From Nitrospirota bacterium (GTDB lineage Bacteria; Nitrospirota; Thermodesulfovibrionia; Thermodesulfovibrionales; SM23-35), in NCBI GenBank assembly GCA_016212245.1, contig JACRGU010000063.1, forward strand, positions 1 through 26,744: a DNA stretch of 26,744 bases, written 5' to 3'. The notes below the pieces were generated by a model that saw only the letters and a list, made by a program, of their open reading frames with translations, ran no database searches and was not told the origin of the DNA. Of this stretch, positions 15,375 through 22,098 are shown piece after piece. A program made the position numbers and the translations under genes. The stretch's first letter is position 1, and the number at the start of each line of letters is the position of its first letter.

Positions 15375-16006
15375 TAAGACACGGCGAGGCAGAAGGTGTT
15401 AAGGAAAGACGATATAAAGGGACGATTGATGTGCAACTTTCAGAAAAAGGCGTGAAACAGATGGGAAGGGTATCGGCATTTATTAGTGCAGAAGTGCAGA
15501 AGTGCAGAAGTGCAGAAGCAACCTCCGAACCTCCGAACCTCCGAACTTCTGCTCTTTCTGCTGTCTATTGTTCTGATTTGAGCCGGGCAATAAAAAGTGC
15601 TGAGATTATTGCAGAACCACAGTCTCTTAAACCAATTGTTGTCCCTTCTTTGAGAGAAAGAAATTTTGGCTTATGGGAAGGCATGTCCTTTGACGAGATA
15701 AAAGGGAAGTATCCAGAAGAGTTTGATGCATGGGCAAATAATCCTCTTCGGTACAGTCCCATCGGAGGAGAAAGCACCTTAGAGGTAAGAGATAGGGTTA
15801 TAGCTGCGCTGGATAGGATATTAGATGAGAATTATATTTGCATTGTCATAGTTGCTCATGGAGGTGTTAACAGGATAATCCTCTGCCATATCCTTGGGAT
15901 GCCCTTAGAGAATATCTTCAGGATTGAACAGGATTACGGGGCATTGAATATCATAGAGTTCTGGGATAAATATCCTGTTGTGAAACTTATTAACTACGTA
16001 GTTTAA
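15353..16006 (+). CDS. cobC: Alpha-ribazole phosphatase (histidine phosphatase family)
   Basis: 217 residues. It removes phosphate from alpha-ribazole phosphate or adenosylcobalamin phosphate, the last step of loop assembly. N-terminal LIRHGEAEG contains the phosphohistidine RHG motif; RYKGTIDVQLSEKG, SDLSRAIKSAEII, RERNFGLWEG and VAHGGVNRIILCHI follow in the expected order. An array region (15485-15564) adds about 20 residues (AEVQKCRSAEATSEPPNLRTSA) between QMGRVSAFI and VYCSDLSRA, a position where the family is normally continuous. Start ATG lies inside the end of cobS. Confidence 0.92.
   Translation: MVTTLYLIRHGEAEGVKERRYKGTIDVQLSEKGVKQMGRVSAFISAEVQKCRSAEATSEPPNLRTSALSAVYCSDLSRAIKSAEIIAEPQSLKPIVVPSLRERNFGLWEGMSFDEIKGKYPEEFDAWANNPLRYSPIGGESTLEVRDRVIAALDRILDENYICIVIVAHGGVNRIILCHILGMPLENIFRIEQDYGALNIIEFWDKYPVVKLINYVV
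15485..15564. repeat. Two 8-nt tandem arrays with inverted ends in cobC
   Basis: GTGCAGAA repeated four times (about 15486-15518), then CCTCCGAA repeated three times (about 15522-15545), then CTTCTGCTCTTTCTGCTG, which is complementary to the first array. The whole can fold with array 1 paired to the right end and array 2 as loop. All read in frame. Confidence 0.9.
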
Positions 16007-16035
16007 TGTTGTTTAAAATTGTTCAAAATAGTTCG
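16007..16035. repeat. GTTCAAAAT-type units upstream of cobQ
   Basis: TGTTGTTTAAAATTGTTCAAAATAGTTCG: 9-nt units between cobC and the cobQ ATG. They occupy the position of the ribosome-binding site, and no Shine-Dalgarno is visible there. Confidence 0.6.
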
Positions 16036-16036
16036 T

Positions 16037-17605
16037 ATGTCTAAATCGTTGATGATACAGGGAACTGGTTCAGGAGTGGGCAAGAGCCTTATTGTTGCAG
16101 GTCTCTGCAGGATATTCAGAGACATGGGCATTAATGTCGCACCCTTCAAGGCCCAGAACATGGCCCTTAATTCTTTTGTAACAGAAGAAGGAGGAGAGAT
16201 AGGCCGTGCGCAGGCGCTTCAGGCAGAGGCAGCAAGGATTAAGCCTTCAGTGGATATGAACCCGATATTACTGAAGGCATCAGGCGAGACAGGCTGTCAG
16301 GTGATTATTAATGGCAAGGTCCATTCGAACATGAAGGCAACGGAGTATTATCTCTTCAAGAAAGAGGCATGGATTGCTGTAACTCAGGCTTATGAAAGGT
16401 TATCAAAAAAATACGACCTTATTGTCATTGAGGGTGCAGGAAGTCCTGCAGAGATTAACCTTATGGCTGACGAGATAGTTAATATGAAGGTTGCACGCTA
16501 TGCAGATGCACCTGTAATCCTTGTAGGAGACATTGATAAGGGAGGGGTCTTCGCATCTTTATATGGGACAATAGAGCTTTTAAAGGATAGTTCAAATAAT
16601 TCAAACTGTTCAAGTAGTTCAAACAGTTTATGTGATGCTGATTATATCAAGGCATTCATAATCAATAAATTCAGAGGAGACATATCTATCCTTAACCCAG
16701 GACTTACTATGATACATGGAAAAACAGGCAGGCCTGTTATCGGAGTAATCCCATACCTTGGTGATCTCAGTCTCCATGAAGAAGATGGGATTCCATTAGA
16801 GAGGCTTAAGGGTTCAAGGGTTCAAGGATTCAAGGATTCAAAAATAAAGATTGTAGTCTTAAGATTAAGGTATATATCTAACTTCACAGACTTTGACCCC
16901 TTTATGTATGAGCCAGATGTTGAACTGATTTATTCCCTGTGGGATGGAGACATTGAAAATGCCGACCTTTTAATAATCCCTGGCTCAAAAAATACTGTAA
17001 AGGACCTTTTATCCCTGAGGGTGAATGGCATAGAGGAAAGCATAAAAAGGGCGGTAGAAAAAGGCATCTTACTTATAGGCATCTGTGGCGGCTATCAGAT
17101 GCTCGGGGGGAAAATATATGACCCATATGGGATCGAGAGCGAATATAAAGAAATAGATGGCCTTGGATTGTTAGATATAGAGACGGTCATTGAAAAGGTA
17201 AAGGTAACTTCTCGGGTAGAAGCTGAGTTAGTTCAGAGGTCAGAGTTAGGAGTTAAGAGTGCAACTCCAAACTCATTAAAAGGCTATGAGATTCACATGG
17301 GGGTAAGTAGAGGTGATATCGGCTTATTTAAGATTTCACGCCTCACGCCTCACGCCTCACGCCTCACGGATGTAATGGATGGTTCTGCAAAAGGCAATGT
17401 CTGGGGAACTTATATTCATGGAATATTTGATAATGACCGATTCAGGCGTAGCCTCATAAATTCTTTACGGGCTAAAAAAGGATTAAACCCAACAGAAGTA
17501 ATTGTGGATTATTCAAAATTAAGGGACAATGGTATCAATAGATGGGCAAAGATCTTAAAGGGGAATATAGATTTGGCGTTTATAGAAAGACTCGTAGGGA
17601 TTTAA
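16037..17605 (+). CDS. cobQ: Cobyric acid synthase (glutamine-hydrolysing)
   Basis: Amidates four side chains of adenosylcobyrinic acid a,c-diamide. 522 residues from the ATG at 16037, about 30 longer than usual. The N-terminal BioD-like ATPase domain has QGTGSGVGKSLIVAGLCRIF, PFKAQNMALNSFVT, GRAQALQAEAARI and VIEGAGSPAEINL; the C-terminal glutamine amidotransferase domain has GICGGYQMLGG (nucleophile Cys about residue 350) and GTYIHGIFDND. A TTG at 16019 would add six array-encoded residues and is less likely. Four separate repeat insertions (16588-16630, 16811-16842, 17222-17275, 17336-17369) are read in frame at variable positions. cbiB starts 1 bp after the stop. Confidence 0.95.
   Translation: MSKSLMIQGTGSGVGKSLIVAGLCRIFRDMGINVAPFKAQNMALNSFVTEEGGEIGRAQALQAEAARIKPSVDMNPILLKASGETGCQVIINGKVHSNMKATEYYLFKKEAWIAVTQAYERLSKKYDLIVIEGAGSPAEINLMADEIVNMKVARYADAPVILVGDIDKGGVFASLYGTIELLKDSSNNSNCSSSSNSLCDADYIKAFIINKFRGDISILNPGLTMIHGKTGRPVIGVIPYLGDLSLHEEDGIPLERLKGSRVQGFKDSKIKIVVLRLRYISNFTDFDPFMYEPDVELIYSLWDGDIENADLLIIPGSKNTVKDLLSLRVNGIEESIKRAVEKGILLIGICGGYQMLGGKIYDPYGIESEYKEIDGLGLLDIETVIEKVKVTSRVEAELVQRSELGVKSATPNSLKGYEIHMGVSRGDIGLFKISRLTPHASRLTDVMDGSAKGNVWGTYIHGIFDNDRFRRSLINSLRAKKGLNPTEVIVDYSKLRDNGINRWAKILKGNIDLAFIERLVGI
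16588..16630. repeat. 9-nt TTCAAA array in cobQ
   Basis: Units AGTTCAAAT, AATTCAAAC, TGTTCAAGT, AGTTCAAAC, AGTTTA: period 9, so the peptide is a Ser/Asn run (SSNNSNCSSSSNS). Confidence 0.88.
16811..16842. repeat. 8-nt GGTTCAAG array in cobQ
   Basis: Four 8-nt units: GGTTCAAG twice, GATTCAAG, GATTCAAA. They encode GSRVQGFKDSK in a linker between the ATPase and amidotransferase domains. Confidence 0.9.
17222..17275. repeat. GTTAG/GTCAGAG and inverted AACTC units in cobQ
   Basis: GAGTTAGTTCAGAGGTCAGAGTTAGGAGTTAAGAGTG followed by CAACTCCAAACTC, which is complementary to GAGTT units on the left. Forms a hairpin-like arrangement and is read in frame as VQRSELGVKSATPNS. Confidence 0.65.
17336..17369. 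repeat. 7-nt CCTCACG array in cobQ
   Basis: Nearly five copies of CCTCACG in a row. They encode SRLTPHASRLT between conserved amidotransferase blocks. Confidence 0.92.
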
Positions 17606-17606
17606 G

Positions 17607-18680
17607 ATGGAGCAGACCACCCAATATTTTTACTCATTATTGGTTCTTGCCTACTTCCTTGACTTTGCTATTGGAGATCCAAAATGGCTTCCTCATCCTG
17701 TGAGGATTATGGGCAGGGCAATAACGAGAATAGAGAACTTCCTTAGAAAAATACTAATAAGCATCACTCATCACTCATCACTCATCACTCATCACTTATT
17801 TGAAAAATGGGCTGGAATATTACTCGTAGTAATTATTACTGGCTCAACATTTTCTCTGTTTTATATTGTTAATTCTGTGTTCCTTACTCTTTACTTCTCA
17901 CTTCTCACTTTTTACTTATCACTTTTAGTGCTCGTTTATCTTATATCGACTATGCTGGCAACTAAAGGGCTTATAGACTCTGCACACTCGGTAATAAAGG
18001 CCTTAAAAGACAGAAAGATCGAGGATGCGAGGAAGAACCTGCAGCACATTGTAGGTCGTGATACTGATTCACTTGATGAGAAAGGCGTGCTCAGGGCAAC
18101 AATAGAAAGCCTTGCTGAGAATGCATCCGATGGGATAATAGCACCGCTTTTTTATTTTGCAATTGGAGGTCTACCATTAGCAATGACTTATAAGGCGATA
18201 AACACAATGGATTCTATGGTTGGCTATAAAAATGAAAGGTACAGGCATTTTGGCTGGGCATCAGCACGACTGGATGACATAGCCAATTATATACCTGCAA
18301 GAATAACCGGAATTCTTATCGTTATCTCATCTGCAATTCTTTTTCGTTCACTGTTCACCGTTCACCGTTCACTGAAAATACTGTTTCGCGACGGCAGAAA
18401 ACATCCAAGCCTAAATAGTGGTGTTCCAGAAGCTGCCATGGCAGGTGCGCTTGGGATAAGGCTCGGAGGGCCATCGACATACGGAGGGATGGTGGTTAAT
18501 AAACCATATATCGGCATAGATAAGTCAGAAGTCAGCCCTGAATCCCCTGAATCAAGTTCAGGGTCAGGGCAGGAGTTACTTTTAAGTACTTCTGAAACAG
18601 CCATCTCTGTTGTTAAACTCACTTCTGTCCTTGGGCTTGGGCTTGCAATAATATTTCAGTATGTGAGGATTATGGTATGA
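17607..18680 (+). CDS. cbiB: Adenosylcobinamide-phosphate synthase CbiB/CobD
   Basis: Membrane enzyme attaching (R)-1-amino-2-propanol (phosphate) to cobyric acid to form adenosylcobinamide (phosphate). 357 residues, longer than the usual 310-320. AIGDPKWLPHPVRIMG, LAENASDGIIAPLFYFAIGG, NTMDSMVGYKNERYRHFGW, RLDDIANYIPARITG and PEAAMAGALGIRLGGPSTYGG are diagnostic. Four array regions (17762-17796, 17883-17926, 18345-18374, 18522-18576) account for the extra length. One encodes a His/Ser loop, one a Leu/Phe/Ser membrane stretch. Note that this gene is called cobD in Pseudomonas nomenclature. The stop overlaps the next gene by 4 bp. Confidence 0.95.
   Translation: MEQTTQYFYSLLVLAYFLDFAIGDPKWLPHPVRIMGRAITRIENFLRKILISITHHSSLITHHLFEKWAGILLVVIITGSTFSLFYIVNSVFLTLYFSLLTFYLSLLVLVYLISTMLATKGLIDSAHSVIKALKDRKIEDARKNLQHIVGRDTDSLDEKGVLRATIESLAENASDGIIAPLFYFAIGGLPLAMTYKAINTMDSMVGYKNERYRHFGWASARLDDIANYIPARITGILIVISSAILFRSLFTVHRSLKILFRDGRKHPSLNSGVPEAAMAGALGIRLGGPSTYGGMVVNKPYIGIDKSEVSPESPESSSGSGQELLLSTSETAISVVKLTSVLGLGLAIIFQYVRIMV
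17762..17796. repeat. Five perfect 7-nt CATCACT copies in cbiB
   Basis: CATCACT repeated five times without a mismatch, 35 bp in total. Read in frame as SITHHSSLITHH-type sequence in a loop after the first membrane region. Gain or loss of one unit would shift the frame. Confidence 0.96.
17883..17926. repeat. TTACTTCTCACT-type array in cbiB membrane segment
   Basis: CTTACTCTTTACTTCTCACTTCTCACTTTTTACTTATCACTTTT: 7-8 nt units on CTTCTCA/CACTT. Read as LTLYFSLLTFYLSLL, a fully hydrophobic stretch. Confidence 0.8.
18345..18374. repeat. 7-nt GTTCACC array in cbiB
   Basis: GTTCACT, GTTCACC, GTTCACC, GTTCACT in succession. Read as RSLFTVHRSL before the conserved RDGRKHPSLNSG block. Confidence 0.88.
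18522..18576. repeat. AGTCAG units and CCCTGAAT palindrome in cbiB
   Basis: AAGTCAGAAGTCAG followed by CCCTGAATCCCCTGAATCAA and the complementary GTTCAGGGTCAGGG. Array and inverted copy are read in frame as SEVSPESPESSSGSGQE near the C-terminus. Confidence 0.8.
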
Positions 18681-19873
18681 AATTCGAGCATGGTGGAGAT
18701 ATATACAGGCTTGCAGAGGAACTTAAAATACAGGAAAGAAAGGTAATGGATTTCAGCGCATCCATAAATCCGCTCGGGGTATCGAAGAAGGTAAAAGCAG
18801 AGATACGGAGACACCTGAAATATCTCCATAACTACCCTGATCCCGAAGCAAAAAGATTAAGGAAGTATCTTGCTCAATACCATGGAATCGACTCTGAAAT
18901 GATACTCTGTGGCAATGGGAGTACAGAACTTATCTATCTGATACCACAGGCATTGAAACCAAAGAAAGTCCTTATACTAGCGCCAACATTCTCAGAATAT
19001 GAAAGGGCAGTTCTTATTAGTCAGGAGTCAGGCCCCCCCACCCAGCCCTCCCCCTCGAGGGGGGAGGGTGAGGGAGGGGGTGAAGGGCCTATCTCTATGC
19101 CTTGCGCCCCTGACCCTATTAAGTATTTTATGCTGAATGAAAACAATAGCTTTGAGATAAAACCTGAGGAATTTATAGATGCAATGAGGGAAAATAAAGA
19201 CTCCGAACTCCGAACTCCGAACTCAGCACTTTCTTATGACATGGCCTTTCTCTGCAATCCTAATAATCCAACAGGAAGGCTACTTAAAAAGGATGCTGTT
19301 ATAAAAATCGCAGATGCAGCAAAAGAGCTTAAATGTTATCTCATTGTTGATGAGGCTTTTATAGACTTTTGCCTTGGAGATTCGGTGATAAATGAAGTCC
19401 AGAATAATCCTTACCTTATTGTCTTAAGGTCTATGACAAAATTTTATGCCCTTTCTGGTTTAAGGATTGGATATGGTGTCTTCCCACAACCTCTAATCGA
19501 CGTATTAAAAAAGTATAAAGAGCCATGGACTGTAAACAATCTTGCACAAAGAGCAGCAGTAGTGGCACTCAAAGACAAGGTGTATAGAGATGAGACATTC
19601 AGGTTGATGAGGGAAGAGAAAAGATTCCTTGAAAAGAAGTTCAAAAAATTAGGGATAGAGTTTTCTTTTTCTCAGGCCAACTTCTATCTCTTGAGGATAG
19701 ATGGTGCAGAAGAGATATGCAAAAGATTGAAAATAAAGGGGATCCTTGTGAGGCACTGCTCTAACTTCAGGGGGCTTGATAGCAGATATATAAGGGTTGC
19801 TGTGAAATCGCACAGGGAAAATACAATCTTGATAAGAGAACTCGCAGAGATAAAGGAGGTGATGAAACAATAG
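18677..19873 (+). CDS. cobD: L-threonine-O-3-phosphate decarboxylase (PLP enzyme)
   Basis: Makes (R)-1-amino-2-propanol phosphate for the linker attached by CbiB. 398 residues; the family is near 360. The HisC-like aminotransferase fold starts HGGDIYRLAEE and shows DFSASINPLG, NYPDPEAKRLRKYLA, GNGSTELIYLIP, CNPNNPTGRLL, VDEAFIDFC and the PLP lysine in RSMTKFYALSGLRIGYG (Lys about 255). Two insertions explain the extra length: a composite palindrome (19020-19114, about 32 residues after APTFSEYERAVL) and a short ACTCCGA array (19200-19226). The gene overlaps cbiB by 4 bp (ATGA). A histidinol-phosphate aminotransferase is the main alternative but the cob context argues against it. Confidence 0.93.
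   Translation: MKFEHGGDIYRLAEELKIQERKVMDFSASINPLGVSKKVKAEIRRHLKYLHNYPDPEAKRLRKYLAQYHGIDSEMILCGNGSTELIYLIPQALKPKKVLILAPTFSEYERAVLISQESGPPTQPSPSRGEGEGGGEGPISMPCAPDPIKYFMLNENNSFEIKPEEFIDAMRENKDSELRTPNSALSYDMAFLCNPNNPTGRLLKKDAVIKIADAAKELKCYLIVDEAFIDFCLGDSVINEVQNNPYLIVLRSMTKFYALSGLRIGYGVFPQPLIDVLKKYKEPWTVNNLAQRAAVVALKDKVYRDETFRLMREEKRFLEKKFKKLGIEFSFSQANFYLLRIDGAEEICKRLKIKGILVRHCSNFRGLDSRYIRVAVKSHRENTILIRELAEIKEVMKQ
19020..19114. repeat. Composite array + palindrome in cobD (copy of the holB element)
   Basis: GTCAGGAGTCAGG, then a C-rich/G-rich palindrome (about 19034-19082) nearly identical to holB 481-531, in the same orientation and the same reading frame (PPTQPSPSRGEGEGGG). The outer GTCAGG at the left is matched by CCTGAC at 19109-19114, so the whole unit has inverted ends. 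Confidence 0.9.
19200..19226. repeat. 7-nt ACTCCGA array in cobD
   Basis: ACTCCGA repeated three times then ACTCAG. Read as DSELRTPNSA in a non-conserved loop before the CNPNNPTG motif. Confidence 0.9.
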
Positions 19874-19879
19874 ACAGTA

Positions 19880-19906
19880 GTCAGTAAGAGAACATGGCTT
19901 ACTGAC
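19880..19906. other. Hairpin after cobD
   Basis: GTCAGTAAG (19880-19888) and CTTACTGAC (19898-19906) form a perfect 9-bp stem with a 9-nt loop. There is no T-tract, so it is not a standard terminator; it may protect the 3' end or be another small palindrome. Confidence 0.55.
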
Positions 19907-19917
19907 ACTAATCACTC

Positions 19918-20155
19918 ACACGGACACTTTAAAGGGCTGGATGTCAGGGAAGAGGAGTGAAAATCTCCCGCTGCCCCGCAGCCGTGATGGGAGCGAAAGC
20001 CCTAAAAAACAGTGAATAGTGAAAAGTGATTAGTGAATAGTATTTTTTCTGACAAACTAATCACTAACAACTAATCACTGCTTTAAAAGCCACTGGGCTT
20101 TAAAAGCCTGGGAAGGTGGGTAAGTAGATTGCCCTGAGCCGGAAGACCTATCCAA
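19918..20155 (+). promoter_or_regulatory. Cobalamin riboswitch 2 (btuB leader), with internal repeat insertion
   Basis: Conserved blocks: GTCAGGGAAGAGGAGTGAAAATCTCCCGCTGCCCCGCAGCCGTGA (19943-19987, split), GGAGCGAAAGCCC, GCCACTGGGCTTTAAAAGCCTGGGAAGG and the B12 box GAGCCGGAAGACCTATCC near 20135-20152. It is about 240 nt long because roughly 80 nt of tandem repeat (20004-20083) sits between GCGAAAGCCC and GCCACTGGG. No terminator follows; the btuB Shine-Dalgarno GGGAGGA lies just after TTTCTCGA, so control is probably at translation start. Confidence 0.93.
20004..20083. repeat. Hairpin-forming AGTGAATAGTG/CTAATCACT array inside riboswitch 2
   Basis: Left arm: CAGTGAATAGTGAAAAGTGATTAGTGAATAGT. 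Right arm: ACTAATCACTAACAACTAATCACTG. The arms are largely complementary and both are built of 7-9 nt units based on AGTGA/TCACT. It lengthens a peripheral stem of the aptamer. Confidence 0.88.
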
Positions 20156-20199
20156 GCCATAAAAGTTCACAAACCAAAAATTTCTCGAGGGAGGAAAAA

Positions 20200-22092
20200 A
20201 TGAAAAGATTTCAAATTTCAAATCTCAGATTTCAGATTCCAAAATTTGTTATTTGCATCTCATTACTTCTCATTTCTCATTTCTCACTTCTCACTTCTTT
20301 ATCTGCAGAAGAGAAGATAGAGATCGAAGAGGTTGTCGTTACTGCGACGAGGATAGAAGAGGCGATCGAGGAGACGACAAGCGATGTTGTAGTAATTAAG
20401 GCTGAAGATATAAAAAAGATGAATATTCAGTTTGTGACAGATGTCTTGAGAAAGATTCCTGAGCTAAATCTTATACAGAGTGGAGGCGCTGGAAAACTTG
20501 CCACGATCCTTTTGCGTGGGGGTGATTCAAAACATACCCTTGTGATGATAGATGGAGTAAAGATTAAAAGCACAACTACAGGCTCATTTGATTTTTCAGG
20601 TATCAATGTGGATGACATAGAAAGAATTGAGATAGTAAAAGGCCCTCAAAGTACCCTTTATGGCTCAGAGGCAATGGCAGGAGTCATAAATATCATCACG
20701 AAGAAGGGAGAAGGTAAGCCAAAGATAGATGTATCTTTTGAGTCAGGCTCATACGGAATGTATAAACCATCCCTGACAGTGTCAGGTGGGAATAAAAAAT
20801 TAGACTACAGACTCACAGGAACATATTTTTATACCGATGGCATATCAGCCGCAAAAGAGGGCACAGAGAAGGATGGATATAAAAATGCCTCTATCTCAGG
20901 AAAATTCGGGTTTAGACCAGTCGAGAGACTTGAGTTAGAACTCTCAGGTAAATATTATTATGACCGGTCTGAATTGGATTTTGGTACATCAGGAGCCGAT
21001 GATCCAAATTATACTCAGCGTGGTAATCACTACATTCTTTCTGGAAAGGGAAAGTTCTATCTTGTAAATATCTGGGAACAGATTTTAACAATTTCAACAG
21101 TCAAGGACATTTTAAAAAGTAGAGACCCTGATGACCTTTTTGGATGGTATAGCTCTGATATCACTACCGGCATAGACACTATTGATTGGCAACATAATTT
21201 CTATTTCTCCGATAATTACACATTTACGGGAGGTGTCGAATATAGAAAAGAAAAAGGAAAAAGTGTAGAACTGCCCACGGAGGTATTACGGTTTGACAAG
21301 GCTGTAGATAATAAGGCTTTGTATCTAAATAACAAATTAAAGTTTTTAAATGATGACCTTATAATCAATGCAGGCTTAAGATATGATGACCATGAGACAT
21401 TTGGAGCCAAAACCACTTATAAATTAGGTGCAATGTATGACATAAAGCCCGCTGGTCTTAGGCTTAGGAGCAGTTATGGAACAGGCTTTAGGGCACCAAC
21501 ACTTAATGAGCTTTTTTGGCCCGATGTTGGCTGGTATAAAGGGAACCCAAACCTAAAGCCAGAAGAGACAAATTCTTGGGACGTTACCATGGAGAAAGAG
21601 ATAATTAAAGATAAGATATCGTTGTCTTTAACATATTTTGACCAGAGATATAAAAACCTCGTTACAGGATGGTATCCACCCATAAACATAGCAAAGGCTG
21701 AAATTAAAGGCATCGAAGTAAATGCTGCGTTAAAGGTGACAGACAATATAAACATCAAAGGAGGCTACACATACCTTGACACAGAGGATAAGGCCACAGG
21801 GGAGAGACTGCCTCTAGGACCAAAGGACAAATTCAATCTTTCAACCGAGTTTTCTACAAAGGATATGTCTGTGATTGCTGATTACACTTTTGTCAGTGAA
21901 AGATATGATTCTTCGGTATCAAGAAATCTCTCATCTTACTCCCTTCTTAATTTAAGCAGCAGTTACAAGATGACAAAGGGGCTAACTATATTTGCGAGGG
22001 TCGAGAACCTACTTGATGAAGACTATGAAGAGGCTGGTGGCTATGGAACGCCAGGACTTTCCATCTTTGGAGGTATCAGAATATCTCTTTAA
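20200..22092 (+). CDS. btuB: TonB-dependent outer-membrane cobalamin receptor
   Basis: 630 residues, near the BtuB length. The first 36 residues are a likely signal peptide ending LSA, followed by the TonB box region EIEEVVVTATR (about 41-51). The plug domain shows LLRGGDSKHTLVMIDGVKI and IERIEIVKGPQSTLYGSEAMAGVINIITKKG. The rest is a 22-stranded barrel with alternating aromatic and polar residues; conserved YGTGFRAPTLNELF and NLKPEETNSWDV and the end FARVENLLDEDYEEAGGYGTPG are seen. The substrate is inferred to be cobalamin from riboswitch 2 and the upstream operon. Codons 4-34 are made almost entirely of repeat units. Strong ribosome-binding site GAGGGAGGA. Confidence 0.95.
   Translation: MKRFQISNLRFQIPKFVICISLLLISHFSLLTSLSAEEKIEIEEVVVTATRIEEAIEETTSDVVVIKAEDIKKMNIQFVTDVLRKIPELNLIQSGGAGKLATILLRGGDSKHTLVMIDGVKIKSTTTGSFDFSGINVDDIERIEIVKGPQSTLYGSEAMAGVINIITKKGEGKPKIDVSFESGSYGMYKPSLTVSGGNKKLDYRLTGTYFYTDGISAAKEGTEKDGYKNASISGKFGFRPVERLELELSGKYYYDRSELDFGTSGADDPNYTQRGNHYILSGKGKFYLVNIWEQILTISTVKDILKSRDPDDLFGWYSSDITTGIDTIDWQHNFYFSDNYTFTGGVEYRKEKGKSVELPTEVLRFDKAVDNKALYLNNKLKFLNDDLIINAGLRYDDHETFGAKTTYKLGAMYDIKPAGLRLRSSYGTGFRAPTLNELFWPDVGWYKGNPNLKPEETNSWDVTMEKEIIKDKISLSLTYFDQRYKNLVTGWYPPINIAKAEIKGIEVNAALKVTDNINIKGGYTYLDTEDKATGERLPLGPKDKFNLSTEFSTKDMSVIADYTFVSERYDSSVSRNLSSYSLLNLSSSYKMTKGLTIFARVENLLDEDYEEAGGYGTPGLSIFGGIRISL
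20206..20300. repeat. Arrays forming the BtuB signal-peptide codons
   Basis: GATTTCAAATTTCAAATCTCAGATTTCAGATTCC (7-8 nt TTTCAAA/TCTCAGA units) followed by TCTCATTACTTCTCATTTCTCATTTCTCACTTCTCACTTC (7-nt TTCTCAT/TTCTCAC units at 20258-20297). The first gives a polar/basic n-region, the second the hydrophobic core SLLLISHFSLLTSL. Confidence 0.88.
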
Positions 22093-22098
22093 AACTCA

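Noticed and set aside
17762..17796. Regular direct repeats resembling a mini-CRISPR
   Set aside because: Units are 7 nt with no spacers, lie in cbiB coding sequence, and no cas genes are present.
19880..19906. Hairpin after cobD as intrinsic terminator
   Set aside because: A 9-bp stem exists but it is not GC-rich and no U-run follows; listed only as a hairpin.
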